Notes: a model not told the origin generated them from the letters alone. A DNA stretch of 64,000 bases from MPNP01 sp965116235 (GCA_965116235.1 OZ220496.1:1798001-1862000); one strand, 5' to 3'. Positions 45,692 to 54,578 are shown, counted from the first letter of the stretch. Made by a program: numbers and translations.

Positions 45692-46255
45692 ATGAAATAC
45701 ATCAAATACTTTCTACGATTCCTGACCTTGGTTGTGGTTTTCGGCTTGGCTCACTACACCCTAAGGTCACAGGACGTTGTCCAGGTTGTTGGGACCGAGG
45801 TGGTTCGAACGGAAGTTGGCACGAATCCGCTGTTTTGGGTAAGCGGTGGGACAGGTGAGACAGGCAATAAGGATGTCCGCTTCATAAATGCCATACTGGT
45901 CAATGAAAAACCGATGGTTTATCGCAACGAGGATACGGGCTGGGGCTGGCCACCTTATTTCAAGTTCAATAGTGGAGACTTGCAGGCCGAGGCGCAGAAA
46001 ATGGCAGAGCAGGAGGCAGGTTGGGTACGGATCAACCATTATGGAATTCGGAACAGAACCTTTTCCATCTACCCTAACGTCACAAGCATCAGGCCGATAT
46101 CGTCACCGGACGACGCTCCCACCAATTGGATAAGAATAGTTGGGTTCGTGACGATCGGTGTGACTATCCTTGTCATTTGGCGACTGTGGAGATACTTCAC
46201 CTTGTGGATACGGGACAGATCGCATGCACTCCGGTTTAGGGTATTCCGAAAATAG
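45692..46255 (+). CDS. DUF1523 family protein
   Basis: 187 residues. An N-terminal membrane anchor (F-L-R-F-L-T-L-V-V-V-F-G-L-A) comes first. The conserved core has D-V-R-F-I-N-A, M-V-Y-R-N-E-D-T-G-W-G-W-P-P-Y-F-K-F and S-I-Y-P-N-V-T-S-I-R-P, and a second helix lies near the C-terminus. DUF1523 is largely alphaproteobacterial and has no known function. The ATG at 45692 was chosen because the anchor begins there. Confidence 0.85.
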   Translation: MKYIKYFLRFLTLVVVFGLAHYTLRSQDVVQVVGTEVVRTEVGTNPLFWVSGGTGETGNKDVRFINAILVNEKPMVYRNEDTGWGWPPYFKFNSGDLQAEAQKMAEQEAGWVRINHYGIRNRTFSIYPNVTSIRPISSPDDAPTNWIRIVGFVTIGVTILVIWRLWRYFTLWIRDRSHALRFRVFRK

Positions 46256-46261
46256 TTGCTT

Positions 46262-47311
46262 TCAGCTGTTGAAGTATTCAACAATTGCCGCCCCAAAACG
46301 CTCAATATCATCGTCATCAAGGCCCAGATGCATGACAAAGCGAAAGACCGGCTTCTTGTCCGTTACCAGAAAACCTCTTTCCAGCAAATGCTCTCTTAGT
46401 GGCTGATGATCCTTGCTGTCGGGCTTGACGAATACCATGTTGGTGGACTGTTTCACGGCAACTTTGCGCTGATCGGCGAGTTCAGCAAGAATGGCCGCCA
46501 GCTTCCGGGCCCTTTCATGGTCTTCCCTTAGCCGATCCACGTGGTGTTCAAGGGCATAAATGCCTGCTGCAGCAAGCAGCCCTGCCTGGCGCATGCCCCC
46601 GCCCAGCATTTTTCGATTGCGGCGTATGGAACGTTCCATTTTTCGCGAGCAACCCAGCAGGGTTCCGGCCGGGGCACCCAATCCCTTGGACAAGCATACT
46701 GAAACCGTGTCAGCCGTATTCGCCAATGACTTGACAGGTACGCCGAGTTCAATCGCTGCATTGAACAACCGGGCCCCGTCCAAATGAACCTTGAGGCCAT
46801 ATTGGTGTGCCGTATCTGCACAATCCTTGAGAGTGACCAAGGGGATGGCTGAACCCGAGACAGTATTTTCCAGGCACAGCAATCGAGTTTCGGGATAGTG
46901 GGGGTCATCAGGTTTGATATTGCTTGCGATGGCGTTCTTGTTCAAGGATCCGTCGGCTTCAGTAGGCAAGGCTCGATAAGAAATTCCTCCCAGGGCCGAG
47001 GCTCCCCCCGCCTCAAACCCGTAGGTGTGATACATGTCGCCAACGATCATTTCATCTCCTCGGGCGCAATGGGCCAAAATTGCGGCCAGATTGCTTTGCG
47101 TTCCAGAGGGGAAGAATACGCTTCTTTCCTTGCCGATTGTCAGCGCAAACTCTTCTTCGAGCCGATTGACGGAAGGATCGTCACCGTAGACATCATCACC
47201 AACGGGAGCGCTGCAGATAGCATCAATCATTCCCGGCGTTGGCCGGGTTACGGTGTCACTACGAAAGTCAATTTTTGGTGAATTCAGGAACATGCCGTTT
47301 CTTTCAGCCAT
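46262..47311 (-). CDS. ltaE: Low-specificity L-threonine aldolase
   Basis: About 349 residues, a fold-type I PLP enzyme that splits threonine to glycine and acetaldehyde. Motifs are D-F-R-S-D-T-V-T-R-P-T, G-D-D-V-Y-G-D-D-P, H-L-D-G-A-R-L-F-N-A and the PLP lysine in C-L-S-K-G-L-G-A-P-A-G. The frame begins at 47374; an internal ATG at 47311 is closer to the conserved start. Confidence 0.9.
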   Translation of the reverse strand: MAERNGMFLNSPKIDFRSDTVTRPTPGMIDAICSAPVGDDVYGDDPSVNRLEEEFALTIGKERSVFFPSGTQSNLAAILAHCARGDEMIVGDMYHTYGFEAGGASALGGISYRALPTEADGSLNKNAIASNIKPDDPHYPETRLLCLENTVSGSAIPLVTLKDCADTAHQYGLKVHLDGARLFNAAIELGVPVKSLANTADTVSVCLSKGLGAPAGTLLGCSRKMERSIRRNRKMLGGGMRQAGLLAAAGIYALEHHVDRLREDHERARKLAAILAELADQRKVAVKQSTNMVFVKPDSKDHQPLREHLLERGFLVTDKKPVFRFVMHLGLDDDDIERFGAAIVEYFNS

Positions 47312-47524
47312 ATCGGTATCTACTCGCTGATGAGTGCTTGCGCAACCCTGATCAAGATTAAACTCCTTGATCATGCCGAATCAAGCCATCAGACAATGGC
47401 AGACTGTCGTTTATCAGTCGTTACAGTTGGTTTTTCGGATTCGAACTGGTTATAATGGATTGCGATAACGAGAACGCGGTCTAGATTATAGTCAACCCGA
47501 AAGAAGAAGTCATTGGAGGTAATA

Positions 47525-48025
47525 ATGAAGAAAGCAAGTTATGTGCTGGTCGGATTGGCCGTTTTGGCCCTGGCAGCGTGTGAGGACGAGACGACGACAG
47601 CCACCCTTGGCGGCGCAGCCATTGGTGCCGGTTTGGGAATGGCCGTTTCGAATGATGATGATAAAGAAGAGGGTGCCTTGGTTGGTGCCGGTCTGGGTGC
47701 TCTCATTGCCCAGTCCATGGCAAAGCAATCGCAATCCCAGCAAGTTCAAAGTCCTCCCCCGCAGCAATATCAGCCTGCGCAACAATCCCGTGCAGACGGT
47801 GCCGTGGCGGCTCACAACTACGCTGTTCAAAAGGCACTAGAAAACGGCTCGCCCGAGCGGTGGAGTTATGACAATTCGTCGGGAACCATTTACCCGACAG
47901 GATCATGGACTGAATATGGTCTCGTGTGCCGTGGGTACGATTCCATCTGGTCCGATGGCGTGGGCAGAGGCTCAAATCCCGGCAGAGCTTGCCGCCAACC
48001 GAACGGCTACTGGAAACCTTCCTAA
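47525..48025 (+). CDS. Glycine-zipper lipoprotein
   Basis: 166 residues. The lipoprotein signal ends in L-A-A-C. A glycine-zipper segment follows (L-G-G-A-A-I-G-A-G-L-G, then G-A-L-V-G-A-G-L-G-A-L), as in 17-kDa-antigen-type proteins. A Gln/Pro-rich linker leads to a Cys-containing C-terminal domain with W-T-E-Y-G-L-V-C-R-G-Y and C-R-Q-P-N-G-Y-W. A GGAGG site lies seven bases before the ATG. It is probably in the outer membrane. Confidence 0.8.
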   Translation: MKKASYVLVGLAVLALAACEDETTTATLGGAAIGAGLGMAVSNDDDKEEGALVGAGLGALIAQSMAKQSQSQQVQSPPPQQYQPAQQSRADGAVAAHNYAVQKALENGSPERWSYDNSSGTIYPTGSWTEYGLVCRGYDSIWSDGVGRGSNPGRACRQPNGYWKPS

Positions 48026-48130
48026 TCAAGCCACTCCACTATGCGGCTGCAGTTTGCAACTGCCGCCGCAATCTTTGCCTTGACAGGGTTGGGGACTGTT
48101 CCCCACGCGTACCATCACCGGTAGGTGCTG

Positions 48131-48155
48131 TACAGGTGCCAATTGGACACCTGTA
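48131..48155. terminator. Hairpin between convergent lipoprotein and carD genes
   Basis: TACAGGTG and CACCTGTA form a perfect stem around a nine-base loop. It sits just before the carD stop. No long U-tract. Confidence 0.5.
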
Positions 48156-48166
48156 TGAGTTTGATT

Positions 48167-48709
48167 CTAGGCAGCCGAAACCTCGGTTATCGTCACCTTG
48201 GTACTTTTCTTCGGCCTTAAATTGGAAATGATGACTTCCTCGGCCTCGGTTATCGTGATCTTGCGAACGGCAGCTATCTCGCGAGCCAATCGTTCGTGAG
48301 CCGCTTCGTAGAGTTGCCGCTCAGAATACGACTGATCCTTGTTGGGATCCCGCTTGTGCAGATCTCGAACCACCTCTATGAGCTGGACAATGTCACCGGA
48401 GTTAATTTTTTGATCATACTCGACGGCCCGACGCGACCACATTGACTTTTTGACCCTGGCCCGTCCATTCAGGACTGTGAGGGCTTTATTGAGCTCTTCT
48501 TTGCTGGCCAGGTTTCGCAAGCCAAACTCTGTCACTTTCTTGGTTGGAATTCGGAGAGTCAGACCCTCTTTCGCAAAGTAGATTTTAAAAAGTTCAACCT
48601 TTGAACTATCCACGGTCTGGACAATGATATCCTCAATCTTGCCGACTCCGTGCGAGGGATAAACAACCTGTTCACCAACAAAATACCCTGATGCCTTTCT
48701 TCTTCGCAT
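48167..48709 (-). CDS. carD: CarD-family transcription regulator
   Basis: 180 residues. The N-terminal RNA-polymerase-interacting domain has F-V-G-E-Q-V-V-Y-P-S-H-G-V-G-K-I, and the helical DNA-binding domain includes K-S-M-W-S-R-R-A-V-E-Y-D-Q-K. CarD/CdnL proteins stabilise open complexes, notably at rRNA promoters. A C-terminal extension of about 15 residues is rich in Thr and Lys. Confidence 0.9.
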   Translation of the reverse strand: MRRRKASGYFVGEQVVYPSHGVGKIEDIIVQTVDSSKVELFKIYFAKEGLTLRIPTKKVTEFGLRNLASKEELNKALTVLNGRARVKKSMWSRRAVEYDQKINSGDIVQLIEVVRDLHKRDPNKDQSYSERQLYEAAHERLAREIAAVRKITITEAEEVIISNLRPKKSTKVTITEVSAA

Positions 48710-49086
48710 TCGAACTTACCTTATTGTTTGTTGTTGTGTTAAGGGACCCATCAGGACAAGGAAACAGCAAGCGGCAAGTCGTTGTCGGGTTCAAAAAGAC
48801 TAGAAACAAGCGTTGCAACTCCATTTCTAGGATCCCGAACATTGTACACCACATTGACGGCCAGAGTATCATTCAAATAATCAGCGCTCTCATGCCTTGG
48901 ACCTCATACCACTTGGCCTGGTCCGATGCATGCAATTCTTGAAGTCAGCGGCCTGGATACATCTGGCAATTTTCCAATCCTGACTTGGTATGCAGGATAC
49001 CACCATCCGGGAAAATTTCAAGAAATTTTCTTAATCCCTCCTTCTCTCAGGAAAGTATTCGCACCAGAGCGTTGTAAAGAGGATGG
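48710..49086. other. Gap upstream of carD, left of the AAA cassette
   Basis: About 380 bases. A 60-codon plus-strand frame (48926-) runs into the cassette. With the cassette and one target copy removed it would end about 10 codons later. It has no known domain and may not be a gene. Confidence 0.3.
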
Positions 49087-49124
49087 CTTATTTTGGGGCT
49101 TATATACCTAACTTGAAGAGACGA

Positions 49125-49142
49125 ATAGGCAATGTTGCCTAT
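49125..49142. repeat. Palindrome downstream of the cassette ATPase
   Basis: ATAGGCAA-TG-TTGCCTAT, between the left inverted repeat and the ATPase stop codon. Part of it is still recognisable near 1130 beside the paralogous gene. It may end transcription or be a protein site. Confidence 0.5.
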
Positions 49143-49175
49143 CAACTTCATTGCCCCCGAAGTCCGGCCGAATAT

Positions 49176-50480
49176 CTAGGGCTTGAAATCGTCTTTGGTG
49201 GCCGCATCCATCGCTTCCGGCAGGGCCGGTGCCGGGGCGGGCGGGTCCGGTTCCAGAACCCGCAACAGGTAGTCCATGAAGGAGGGGACGCCGGGTTCGT
49301 ACGTATCGGGCTTCACGCCCTCGACAATGAGACCTACATGACGCATGTGCCGCTCCATCTGGCCCGGTACATCCGTATCAAAGGCAGCCAGCATCCTTTC
49401 CAGCTGAGGGGCTTCCATGACGCCGTCATGGTCACGAAAGGCCTGGGCCACCGCCCGGGCTGCACGGCTCTGCTCCGGGGGGCGGAACTCCTGCCGACGA
49501 TCACTGTAATTACTGTCGCGCAAGAGACGGGCTCGCTTGATAGCCTCGCTCCCGATGACCGGACCCAGATGACGGCCACCTTTCTCTTGGACGGCCTCGT
49601 AGGCTTCATGACCATAGAGCTGCAAAAACCAGGGAAAGTGATCCGTGGCCGCCACCAGATCGTCCAGGGTCGGCCCGTCGACCGTTATCCCGGCCTGACG
49701 CAAGGGAACCGCCATGACATCGGTCGCACTGGCCTGGGAAAGACGGCCCAGATGCAGACGCTGGCCTCGTTCCCAGAAGGTGGATCCGCACACTCTAAGC
49801 TGATCAATGAGATCCGGCGTGCCGCCCAGCATCAGGACAACCGGCATGGCGGCTCCCGCCTCCTGCACGGCATCCAGCAGATGGCCCAGAGCCGCCGGCT
49901 CGACCTTGTGGGCCTCATCCAGCGTGATCAGCAGCGGGATACCCAGCCTTTGCAGGGACTTGGCGCTGCTGATGGTCGGCTTGTCCGGCGCTTCCAAGGT
50001 GATATAGCCCAGGCCCGCCCATATTCGTATATCCTTGGGTTTCATATTCTTTACTTGCTGCGCCAGGACGGACTTCGATGACGGAATTTTATTGGCCCAG
50101 TCCCGGATCCGGGACTGGAAAGTCTCGCTTCGAGACACGGAATGTTCATCCGCCAGGTCACCTCCGGCCACCTCGATGTCCGGGGTGAAAAGGGCCTGCT
50201 CCATCGCTTTCTCGGTCTTGACCATGCGCGCCGACAGGTCGATCATGGCCAGCGGCGTATCGCTCTGGCGCAGACGGGCCTGAAATTCTCGGATATGAAC
50301 GGTCTTGCCCGTGCCCCGGGGTCCATACAGGAACAGGGCCCGAGGTTCCGGACTTTCCGGCCGACCAAGTCCGTGCATAACGTCATCAAGTTTATGTTCA
50401 ACCACCGGGCGCCGCCCCATGAAGGGTGGTGGGCGACCAAAGCCCGGCTTGAATGGATTTTCGTGCGGTTCAGAGATCAT
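49176..50480 (-). CDS. AAA+ ATPase of the mobile cassette (paralogue of 1183-2508)
   Basis: 434 residues. It starts with N-P-F-K-P-G-F-G-R-P-P and M-G-R-R-P. Walker A is G-P-R-G-T-G-K-T and Walker B/DEAH is L-L-I-T-L-D-E-A-H. A sensor region (L-M-L-G-G-T-P-D-L-I-D-Q-L) and a probable winged helix follow, and the Pro/Ala-rich tail ends in K-D-D-F-K-P. The ribosome site AAAAGGA is conserved with the paralogue. The two proteins are clearly similar along their length, except in the segment after Walker A, which differs strongly. GC content is higher than in the flanks. Function unknown: it could serve transposition, maintenance or defence. Confidence 0.8.
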   Translation of the reverse strand: MISEPHENPFKPGFGRPPPFMGRRPVVEHKLDDVMHGLGRPESPEPRALFLYGPRGTGKTVHIREFQARLRQSDTPLAMIDLSARMVKTEKAMEQALFTPDIEVAGGDLADEHSVSRSETFQSRIRDWANKIPSSKSVLAQQVKNMKPKDIRIWAGLGYITLEAPDKPTISSAKSLQRLGIPLLITLDEAHKVEPAALGHLLDAVQEAGAAMPVVLMLGGTPDLIDQLRVCGSTFWERGQRLHLGRLSQASATDVMAVPLRQAGITVDGPTLDDLVAATDHFPWFLQLYGHEAYEAVQEKGGRHLGPVIGSEAIKRARLLRDSNYSDRRQEFRPPEQSRAARAVAQAFRDHDGVMEAPQLERMLAAFDTDVPGQMERHMRHVGLIVEGVKPDTYEPGVPSFMDYLLRVLEPDPPAPAPALPEAMDAATKDDFKP

Positions 50481-50825
50481 CGATACAGATCCTTTTCTGT
50501 CTATTTGTGGGGTTCAGGGAAGGCGCCGGACAGATCGGTCATTTCCATGATTACATATTGGGCATGAAGGGTCGGGATGTCAATACGCAGGGAAAAGGGT
50601 GACCAGAACGGATATCCCGGTCACAAATTTTCCTGTCCAGGTTTGACGAAACGCGCCGTCCCGAGTATTTTGATGGGAAACCCGTCAACTGGCCACAAAT
50701 GATGGATCCCTTATACAGGAAAGAAAATGAAAGATGGCATGAGTGAAGGTCTGTTTTGAGTGAAGAATCTTGAAGCCGGACGACATGGATAAATTTCAGG
50801 ACTTCAATTTAGGTATATAAGCCCC
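50481..50825. other. Right part of the AAA cassette, non-coding
   Basis: About 345 bases upstream of the ATPase gene, up to the right inverted repeat. The first 130 match the region upstream of the paralogue at 2508. It presumably holds the promoter, and no further gene was seen. Confidence 0.5.
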
Positions 50826-50934
50826 CTTATTTTCCGCGATAACAGCCTGACAAAGGGATTGAACCAGGTTTACCGGCCGTGATGCCATCTTGTTGTCTTC
50901 GTGACATGAATCAGGCGAATCCATGTTCGATTCT

Positions 50935-51714
50935 TCAGGTGGTTCTCTCGTGCATCAGTTTCTTGATTTCAGCAATTGCCTTTGCCGGATTCAACCCCTT
51001 TGGACAGGTCTTGGTGCAATTCATGATGGTGTGGCAGCGATAAAGTCGGAAAGGATCTTCCAGATCATCCAGTCGTTTCCCCCGCTTCTCATCCCGGCTG
51101 TCCACAATCCACCGATAGGCGTGGAGCAGAGCCGCCGGTCCCAGATACCGATCGCTGTTCCACCAATAGCTCGGACAGGAAGTCGAACAACACGCACACA
51201 TCACGCACTCGTACAGGCCGTCCAGTTTTTTGCGATCCTCGCGCGATTGCTTCCATTCCGAACCCGGATCCGGTGTTTCGGTCGCCAGCCAAGGCATTAC
51301 GGACGCGTGTTGAGCGTAAAACTGCGACAGGTCGGGAACCAGATCCTTGATAACCTGCATGTGGGGCAACGGATAAATCTTGATGGTCGATCGTGTCTTG
51401 TCAATTTCCTTTATGCAAGCCAAGGTGTTCTCGCCGTCTATGTTCATGGCGCAGGAACCACAAATTCCCTCTCTGCAGGATCGGCGGAACGTCAAGGTAG
51501 GATCAATTTCATTCTTGATCTTGATGATGGCGTCAAGCACCATTGGACCACAGTCGTCCAGATCAATGTGGTAGGTATCCACACGAGGATTTTCGTTTGT
51601 ATCGGGATCCCACCGATAGATCTTGAACGCCCCCGACCTCCCCTTGATAACCGGTTTGGGCCACGTCTTGCCAACCCGTATCCTGGAATTTCTGGGCAAT
51701 CTTAACTCAACCAT
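50935..51714 (-). CDS. sdhB: Succinate dehydrogenase iron-sulfur subunit
   Basis: 259 residues. The [2Fe-2S] ligands are in C-R-E-G-I-C-G-S-C-A-M and the later Cys of L-A-C. The [4Fe-4S] and [3Fe-4S] ligands are in C-V-M-C-A-C-C-S-T-S-C-P and C-H-T-I-M-N-C-T-K-T-C-P-K. It passes electrons from SdhA to ubiquinone in the inner membrane. Confidence 0.95.
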   Translation of the reverse strand: MVELRLPRNSRIRVGKTWPKPVIKGRSGAFKIYRWDPDTNENPRVDTYHIDLDDCGPMVLDAIIKIKNEIDPTLTFRRSCREGICGSCAMNIDGENTLACIKEIDKTRSTIKIYPLPHMQVIKDLVPDLSQFYAQHASVMPWLATETPDPGSEWKQSREDRKKLDGLYECVMCACCSTSCPSYWWNSDRYLGPAALLHAYRWIVDSRDEKRGKRLDDLEDPFRLYRCHTIMNCTKTCPKGLNPAKAIAEIKKLMHERTT

Positions 51715-51754
51715 ATATCATGCCTTTTCGATGCTTTTTCAGACACATTTGAAC

Positions 51755-51988
51755 TTAGCAGACCGAATCGCTGGCTTCTCCGAGGACAGTGGAAACTCCA
51801 ATGCCGATTTGAACCTCATTAATGACATCTCCATGCGAATTGATCCCCATCTTCATGTTGCCTGAAGTCGTAACAGCGGGATTGGTCTGGTCGCATTGCC
51901 CGACATCCTGTGATCGTGAAGAAGGAGCTGAGCACCCGATGAGAGAACTCAAAAACAGGCAAGCAACCACGCATTGTACCTTGGCCAT
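51755..51988 (-). CDS. Small lipoprotein encoded inside the sdh operon
   Basis: 77 residues. The lipoprotein signal C-V-V-A-C-L-F-L-S-S-L-I-G-C ends in a lipobox with Cys 19. The mature part is short and polar, with D-V-G-Q-C-D-Q and a Cys at the C-terminus. Its ATG abuts the sdhA TAA (TAAATG), so translation is coupled. I do not recognise a family. Small genes between sdhA and sdhB occur in relatives, but a role in the complex is not shown. Confidence 0.7.
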   Translation of the reverse strand: MAKVQCVVACLFLSSLIGCSAPSSRSQDVGQCDQTNPAVTTSGNMKMGINSHGDVINEVQIGIGVSTVLGEASDSVC

Positions 51989-53791
51989 TTAGTATACCCT
52001 TCTCTTTGGAGCTATGATGGACGGATCCATGCCCCCTTCCTCTTCGGCAACAAGCAGGTGTTCATGCACCGGTCTGGAACCAACTTCAACTTCGGGACCA
52101 TCAATCGTCGCAAGGGAATGTTTTCGCCAATTGCCATCGTCGCGATCCGGATAGTCCTCGTGGGCATGAGCTCCGCGACTTTCCTTGCGTGCAAAGGCCG
52201 AATGCACGGTGGCCAGCGAGGAAATCATCAGATTTTCCAATTCCAGGGTTTCCATCAGGTCCGAGTTCCAGATCATGGATCGATCTGTGACTTTGATATC
52301 ATCCAGGGTTCGAGCGATTCGGTCTATTTCCTCAACTCCTTTCGCGAGTGTCTCGTCACTTCTGAACACGGCAGCATACTCTTGCATGGCTTTTTGCATG
52401 CTAAGCCGGATTTCGGCTGTCGGGAGAGCGCCGTTGGCATGCCGAACACGGTCAAAGCGGTCAATGATGGCTTCGACCGCCGCAGGATTGCCTTGATCAA
52501 TGAGTTGCCGGGGCTTCAGGACTTGTCCGGTCCGTATGGCCGCAGCCCGGCCGAATACAACCAGGTCGGTGAGAGAATTGGAACCCAGCCGATTGGCTCC
52601 ATGGACTGAGGCGCTAGCCGCTTCGCCGACAGCCATCAATCCTGGCTGGGTGTTGTCGTCGCCCCCGACGGGATTGATGACTTCACCCCAATAGTTGGTG
52701 GGTATCCCCCCCATATTGTAGTGAACGGTTGGCAAGACTGGTATGGGTTGGCGAGTGACATCGACACCGGCAAAGATCTTGGCCGATTCCGATATGCCCG
52801 GCAAGCGCTCAGCCAGCACCTCGGCGGGGATGTGACTCAGGTGCAGGTGGATATGATCCTTTTCTGGACCGACTCCGCGGCCTTCACGAATTTCCATGGT
52901 CATGCACCGTGACACGACATCGCGGCTTGCCAAATCCTTGTAGGTCGGGGCGTATCGTTCCATGAAACGCTCCCCTTCCGAATTGGTCAGATAGCCGCCT
53001 TCACCCCGGGCTCCTTCGGTAATCAGGACGCCGGCACCATAGATGCCGGTGGGATGAAACTGAACAAATTCCATATCCTGCAAGGGCAATCCGGCTCGGG
53101 CGACCAGACCATTGCCGTCCCCGGTACAGGTATGGGCCGATGTGGCCGAAAAGTACGAGCGCCCGTATCCCCCCGTTGCCAAGACCACCATGTTGGCGGA
53201 AAACTTGTGGAGAGTTCCTTCCTCGAGATTCCAGGCGACAACGCCTTGGCAGATTCCGTCGGAAGACATGATGAGATCAATGGCAAAATATTCGATGAAG
53301 AACTCGGCCTTGCGTTTCAGGGATTGGCCATACAGAGTATGCAAAATTGCATGACCAGTTCGGTCCGCTGCGGCGCAGGTTCTCTGAACGGGAGGACCTT
53401 CACCGTATTCTGTCGTGTGACCGCCAAATGGTCGCTGATAAATCTTGCCTTCCTCAGTGCGGCTGAAGGGAACGCCGTAATGTTCGAGCTCGTGGATGGC
53501 CCGGGGAGCTTCGCGCGCTAGATACTCCATTGCATCATTGTCACCGAGCCAGTCGGAGCCCTTCACGCTGTCATAAAGATGCCACTGCCAACTGTCGGGC
53601 CCCATGTTGCCAAGCGATGCCGCTATGCCACCCTGGGCCGCAACCGTATGTGAGCGGGTCGGAAAAACCTTGGTGATGCAGGCCGTCTTGAAGCCCTGCT
53701 CGACCATACCCAAAGTTGCCCTTAAACCCGCTCCTCCGGCTCCAACGACAACAACATCAAAAGAGTGATGGACAATGTTGTAGGCGGCCAT
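51989..53791 (-). CDS. sdhA: Succinate dehydrogenase flavoprotein subunit
   Basis: 600 residues. The FAD fold starts V-V-V-G-A-G-G-A-G-L. The covalent-FAD histidine is in T-R-S-H-T-V-A-A-Q-G-G, and active-site features include R-P-F-G-G-H-T and the C-terminal R-K-E-S-R-G-A-H-A-H-E-D-Y. It oxidises succinate to fumarate. The start lies nine bases after the sdhD stop. Confidence 0.96.
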   Translation of the reverse strand: MAAYNIVHHSFDVVVVGAGGAGLRATLGMVEQGFKTACITKVFPTRSHTVAAQGGIAASLGNMGPDSWQWHLYDSVKGSDWLGDNDAMEYLAREAPRAIHELEHYGVPFSRTEEGKIYQRPFGGHTTEYGEGPPVQRTCAAADRTGHAILHTLYGQSLKRKAEFFIEYFAIDLIMSSDGICQGVVAWNLEEGTLHKFSANMVVLATGGYGRSYFSATSAHTCTGDGNGLVARAGLPLQDMEFVQFHPTGIYGAGVLITEGARGEGGYLTNSEGERFMERYAPTYKDLASRDVVSRCMTMEIREGRGVGPEKDHIHLHLSHIPAEVLAERLPGISESAKIFAGVDVTRQPIPVLPTVHYNMGGIPTNYWGEVINPVGGDDNTQPGLMAVGEAASASVHGANRLGSNSLTDLVVFGRAAAIRTGQVLKPRQLIDQGNPAAVEAIIDRFDRVRHANGALPTAEIRLSMQKAMQEYAAVFRSDETLAKGVEEIDRIARTLDDIKVTDRSMIWNSDLMETLELENLMISSLATVHSAFARKESRGAHAHEDYPDRDDGNWRKHSLATIDGPEVEVGSRPVHEHLLVAEEEGGMDPSIIAPKRRVY

Positions 53792-53800
53792 CTGGTTCTC

Positions 53801-54187
53801 TTACCCGAATGAGCCGAATGCGATTCGCGCAACGGCAAAGATACCCACAATCATGAAACCCCAGCAAAGCAAGGTGTTGGCAACCAAGAGAATGGTCTTT
53901 GCTCCCCTTGCGTGCACATAGTCTTCAATGACAACTTGGAGCCCTAGCCTGAGGTGGGTGAACGACACGAAGAAAAACAGAACCGCAACAAGAGCGTTGC
54001 CAAAATGCGAATAGGTCTCCACAAAGGCTGAGTGGCTGGCCTCCAAGGCGCGCATGAAGGGAAACAGGAACAGCAGCGTCAACGGAACAAGGGCCACGGC
54101 TGACAATCTTTGCAGCCACCAGTGGTGAGGTCCTTCCTTGGAGGCTCCCAAACCTTCGACTCGGCTGAAGTCCGTCTGAAACTTCAT
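53801..54187 (-). CDS. sdhD: Succinate dehydrogenase membrane anchor SdhD
   Basis: 128 residues with three membrane helices. It includes H-H-W-W-L-Q-R-L-S-A at the start of helix I and the pattern H-L-R-L-G-L-Q-V-V-I-E-D-Y in helix II, where heme and quinone bind in the family. ATG 54187, four bases after the sdhC stop, was chosen. Confidence 0.9.
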   Translation of the reverse strand: MKFQTDFSRVEGLGASKEGPHHWWLQRLSAVALVPLTLLFLFPFMRALEASHSAFVETYSHFGNALVAVLFFFVSFTHLRLGLQVVIEDYVHARGAKTILLVANTLLCWGFMIVGIFAVARIAFGSFG

Positions 54188-54191
54188 GTGA

Positions 54192-54578
54192 TCAGATCCA
54201 GACATACAGAAGGCTTCCCAGAGTCATTATCGCCGTTCCGGCCAGTCCTAGATAAGCCGAAAGCCTGATGTTCCCTTCTTCGAACGTCAGGCCTGCATCC
54301 CAGAAAAGATGCCGTATGCCATTGAAAAAATGAAACCAGAAGGCGGCCAGACACGCCATGAGAACCAAGTCTCCAACAATTGAATTGAGCAAATTGGAAA
54401 CCAGGCCGAAATACGACGCCGATGAAGCCGCCGCCGTGAAAAGCCACACAATCACGATCAACCCGACCAGCAACCCGACGCCGGTCAGGCGGTGGAAAAT
54501 GGACATGATCGCGTTCAGTGGCCACCGGTAAATGGTTGCATGAGGCGACAGGGGACGATTTGAATCTGAATGAGCCAT
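54192..54578 (-). CDS. sdhC: Succinate dehydrogenase cytochrome b556 subunit SdhC
   Basis: 128 residues from the ATG at 54578. The signature R-P-L-S-P-H-A-T-I-Y-R-W opens the protein, then S-I-F-H-R-L-T-G-V and F-F-N-G-I-R-H-L-F-W-D with the heme-ligand His. Three helices anchor the complex. The longer frame to 54659 has no family support. First gene of sdhC-D-A-orf-B. Confidence 0.92.
   Translation of the reverse strand: MAHSDSNRPLSPHATIYRWPLNAIMSIFHRLTGVGLLVGLIVIVWLFTAAASSASYFGLVSNLLNSIVGDLVLMACLAAFWFHFFNGIRHLFWDAGLTFEEGNIRLSAYLGLAGTAIMTLGSLLYVWI

Larger units (their letters stand above)
49087..50833. mobile_element. Mobile cassette carrying an AAA+ ATPase, with target duplication
   Basis: The element is 49095-50825 (1731 bp). 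The ends are 24-bp inverted repeats starting GGGGCTTATATACCTAACTT (left) and GGGGCTTATATACCTAAATT (right, read inwards). CTTATTTT flanks both ends (49087-49094, 50826-50833) as a perfect 8-bp target duplication, so the unit transposed as a whole. It holds one gene, the AAA+ ATPase, and no transposase. The ends resemble those of the MITEs and the 3129 unit. Confidence 0.85.

Noticed and set aside
49083..50081. 332-codon open frame antisense to the cassette ATPase
   Set aside because: Mirror of the GC-rich AAA gene; a similar mirror frame is seen opposite its paralogue at 1576-2268.
52706..52712. C7 run inside sdhA as a phase-variable tract
   Set aside because: Encodes conserved M-G-G-I residues and sdhA is in frame; ordinary coding sequence.
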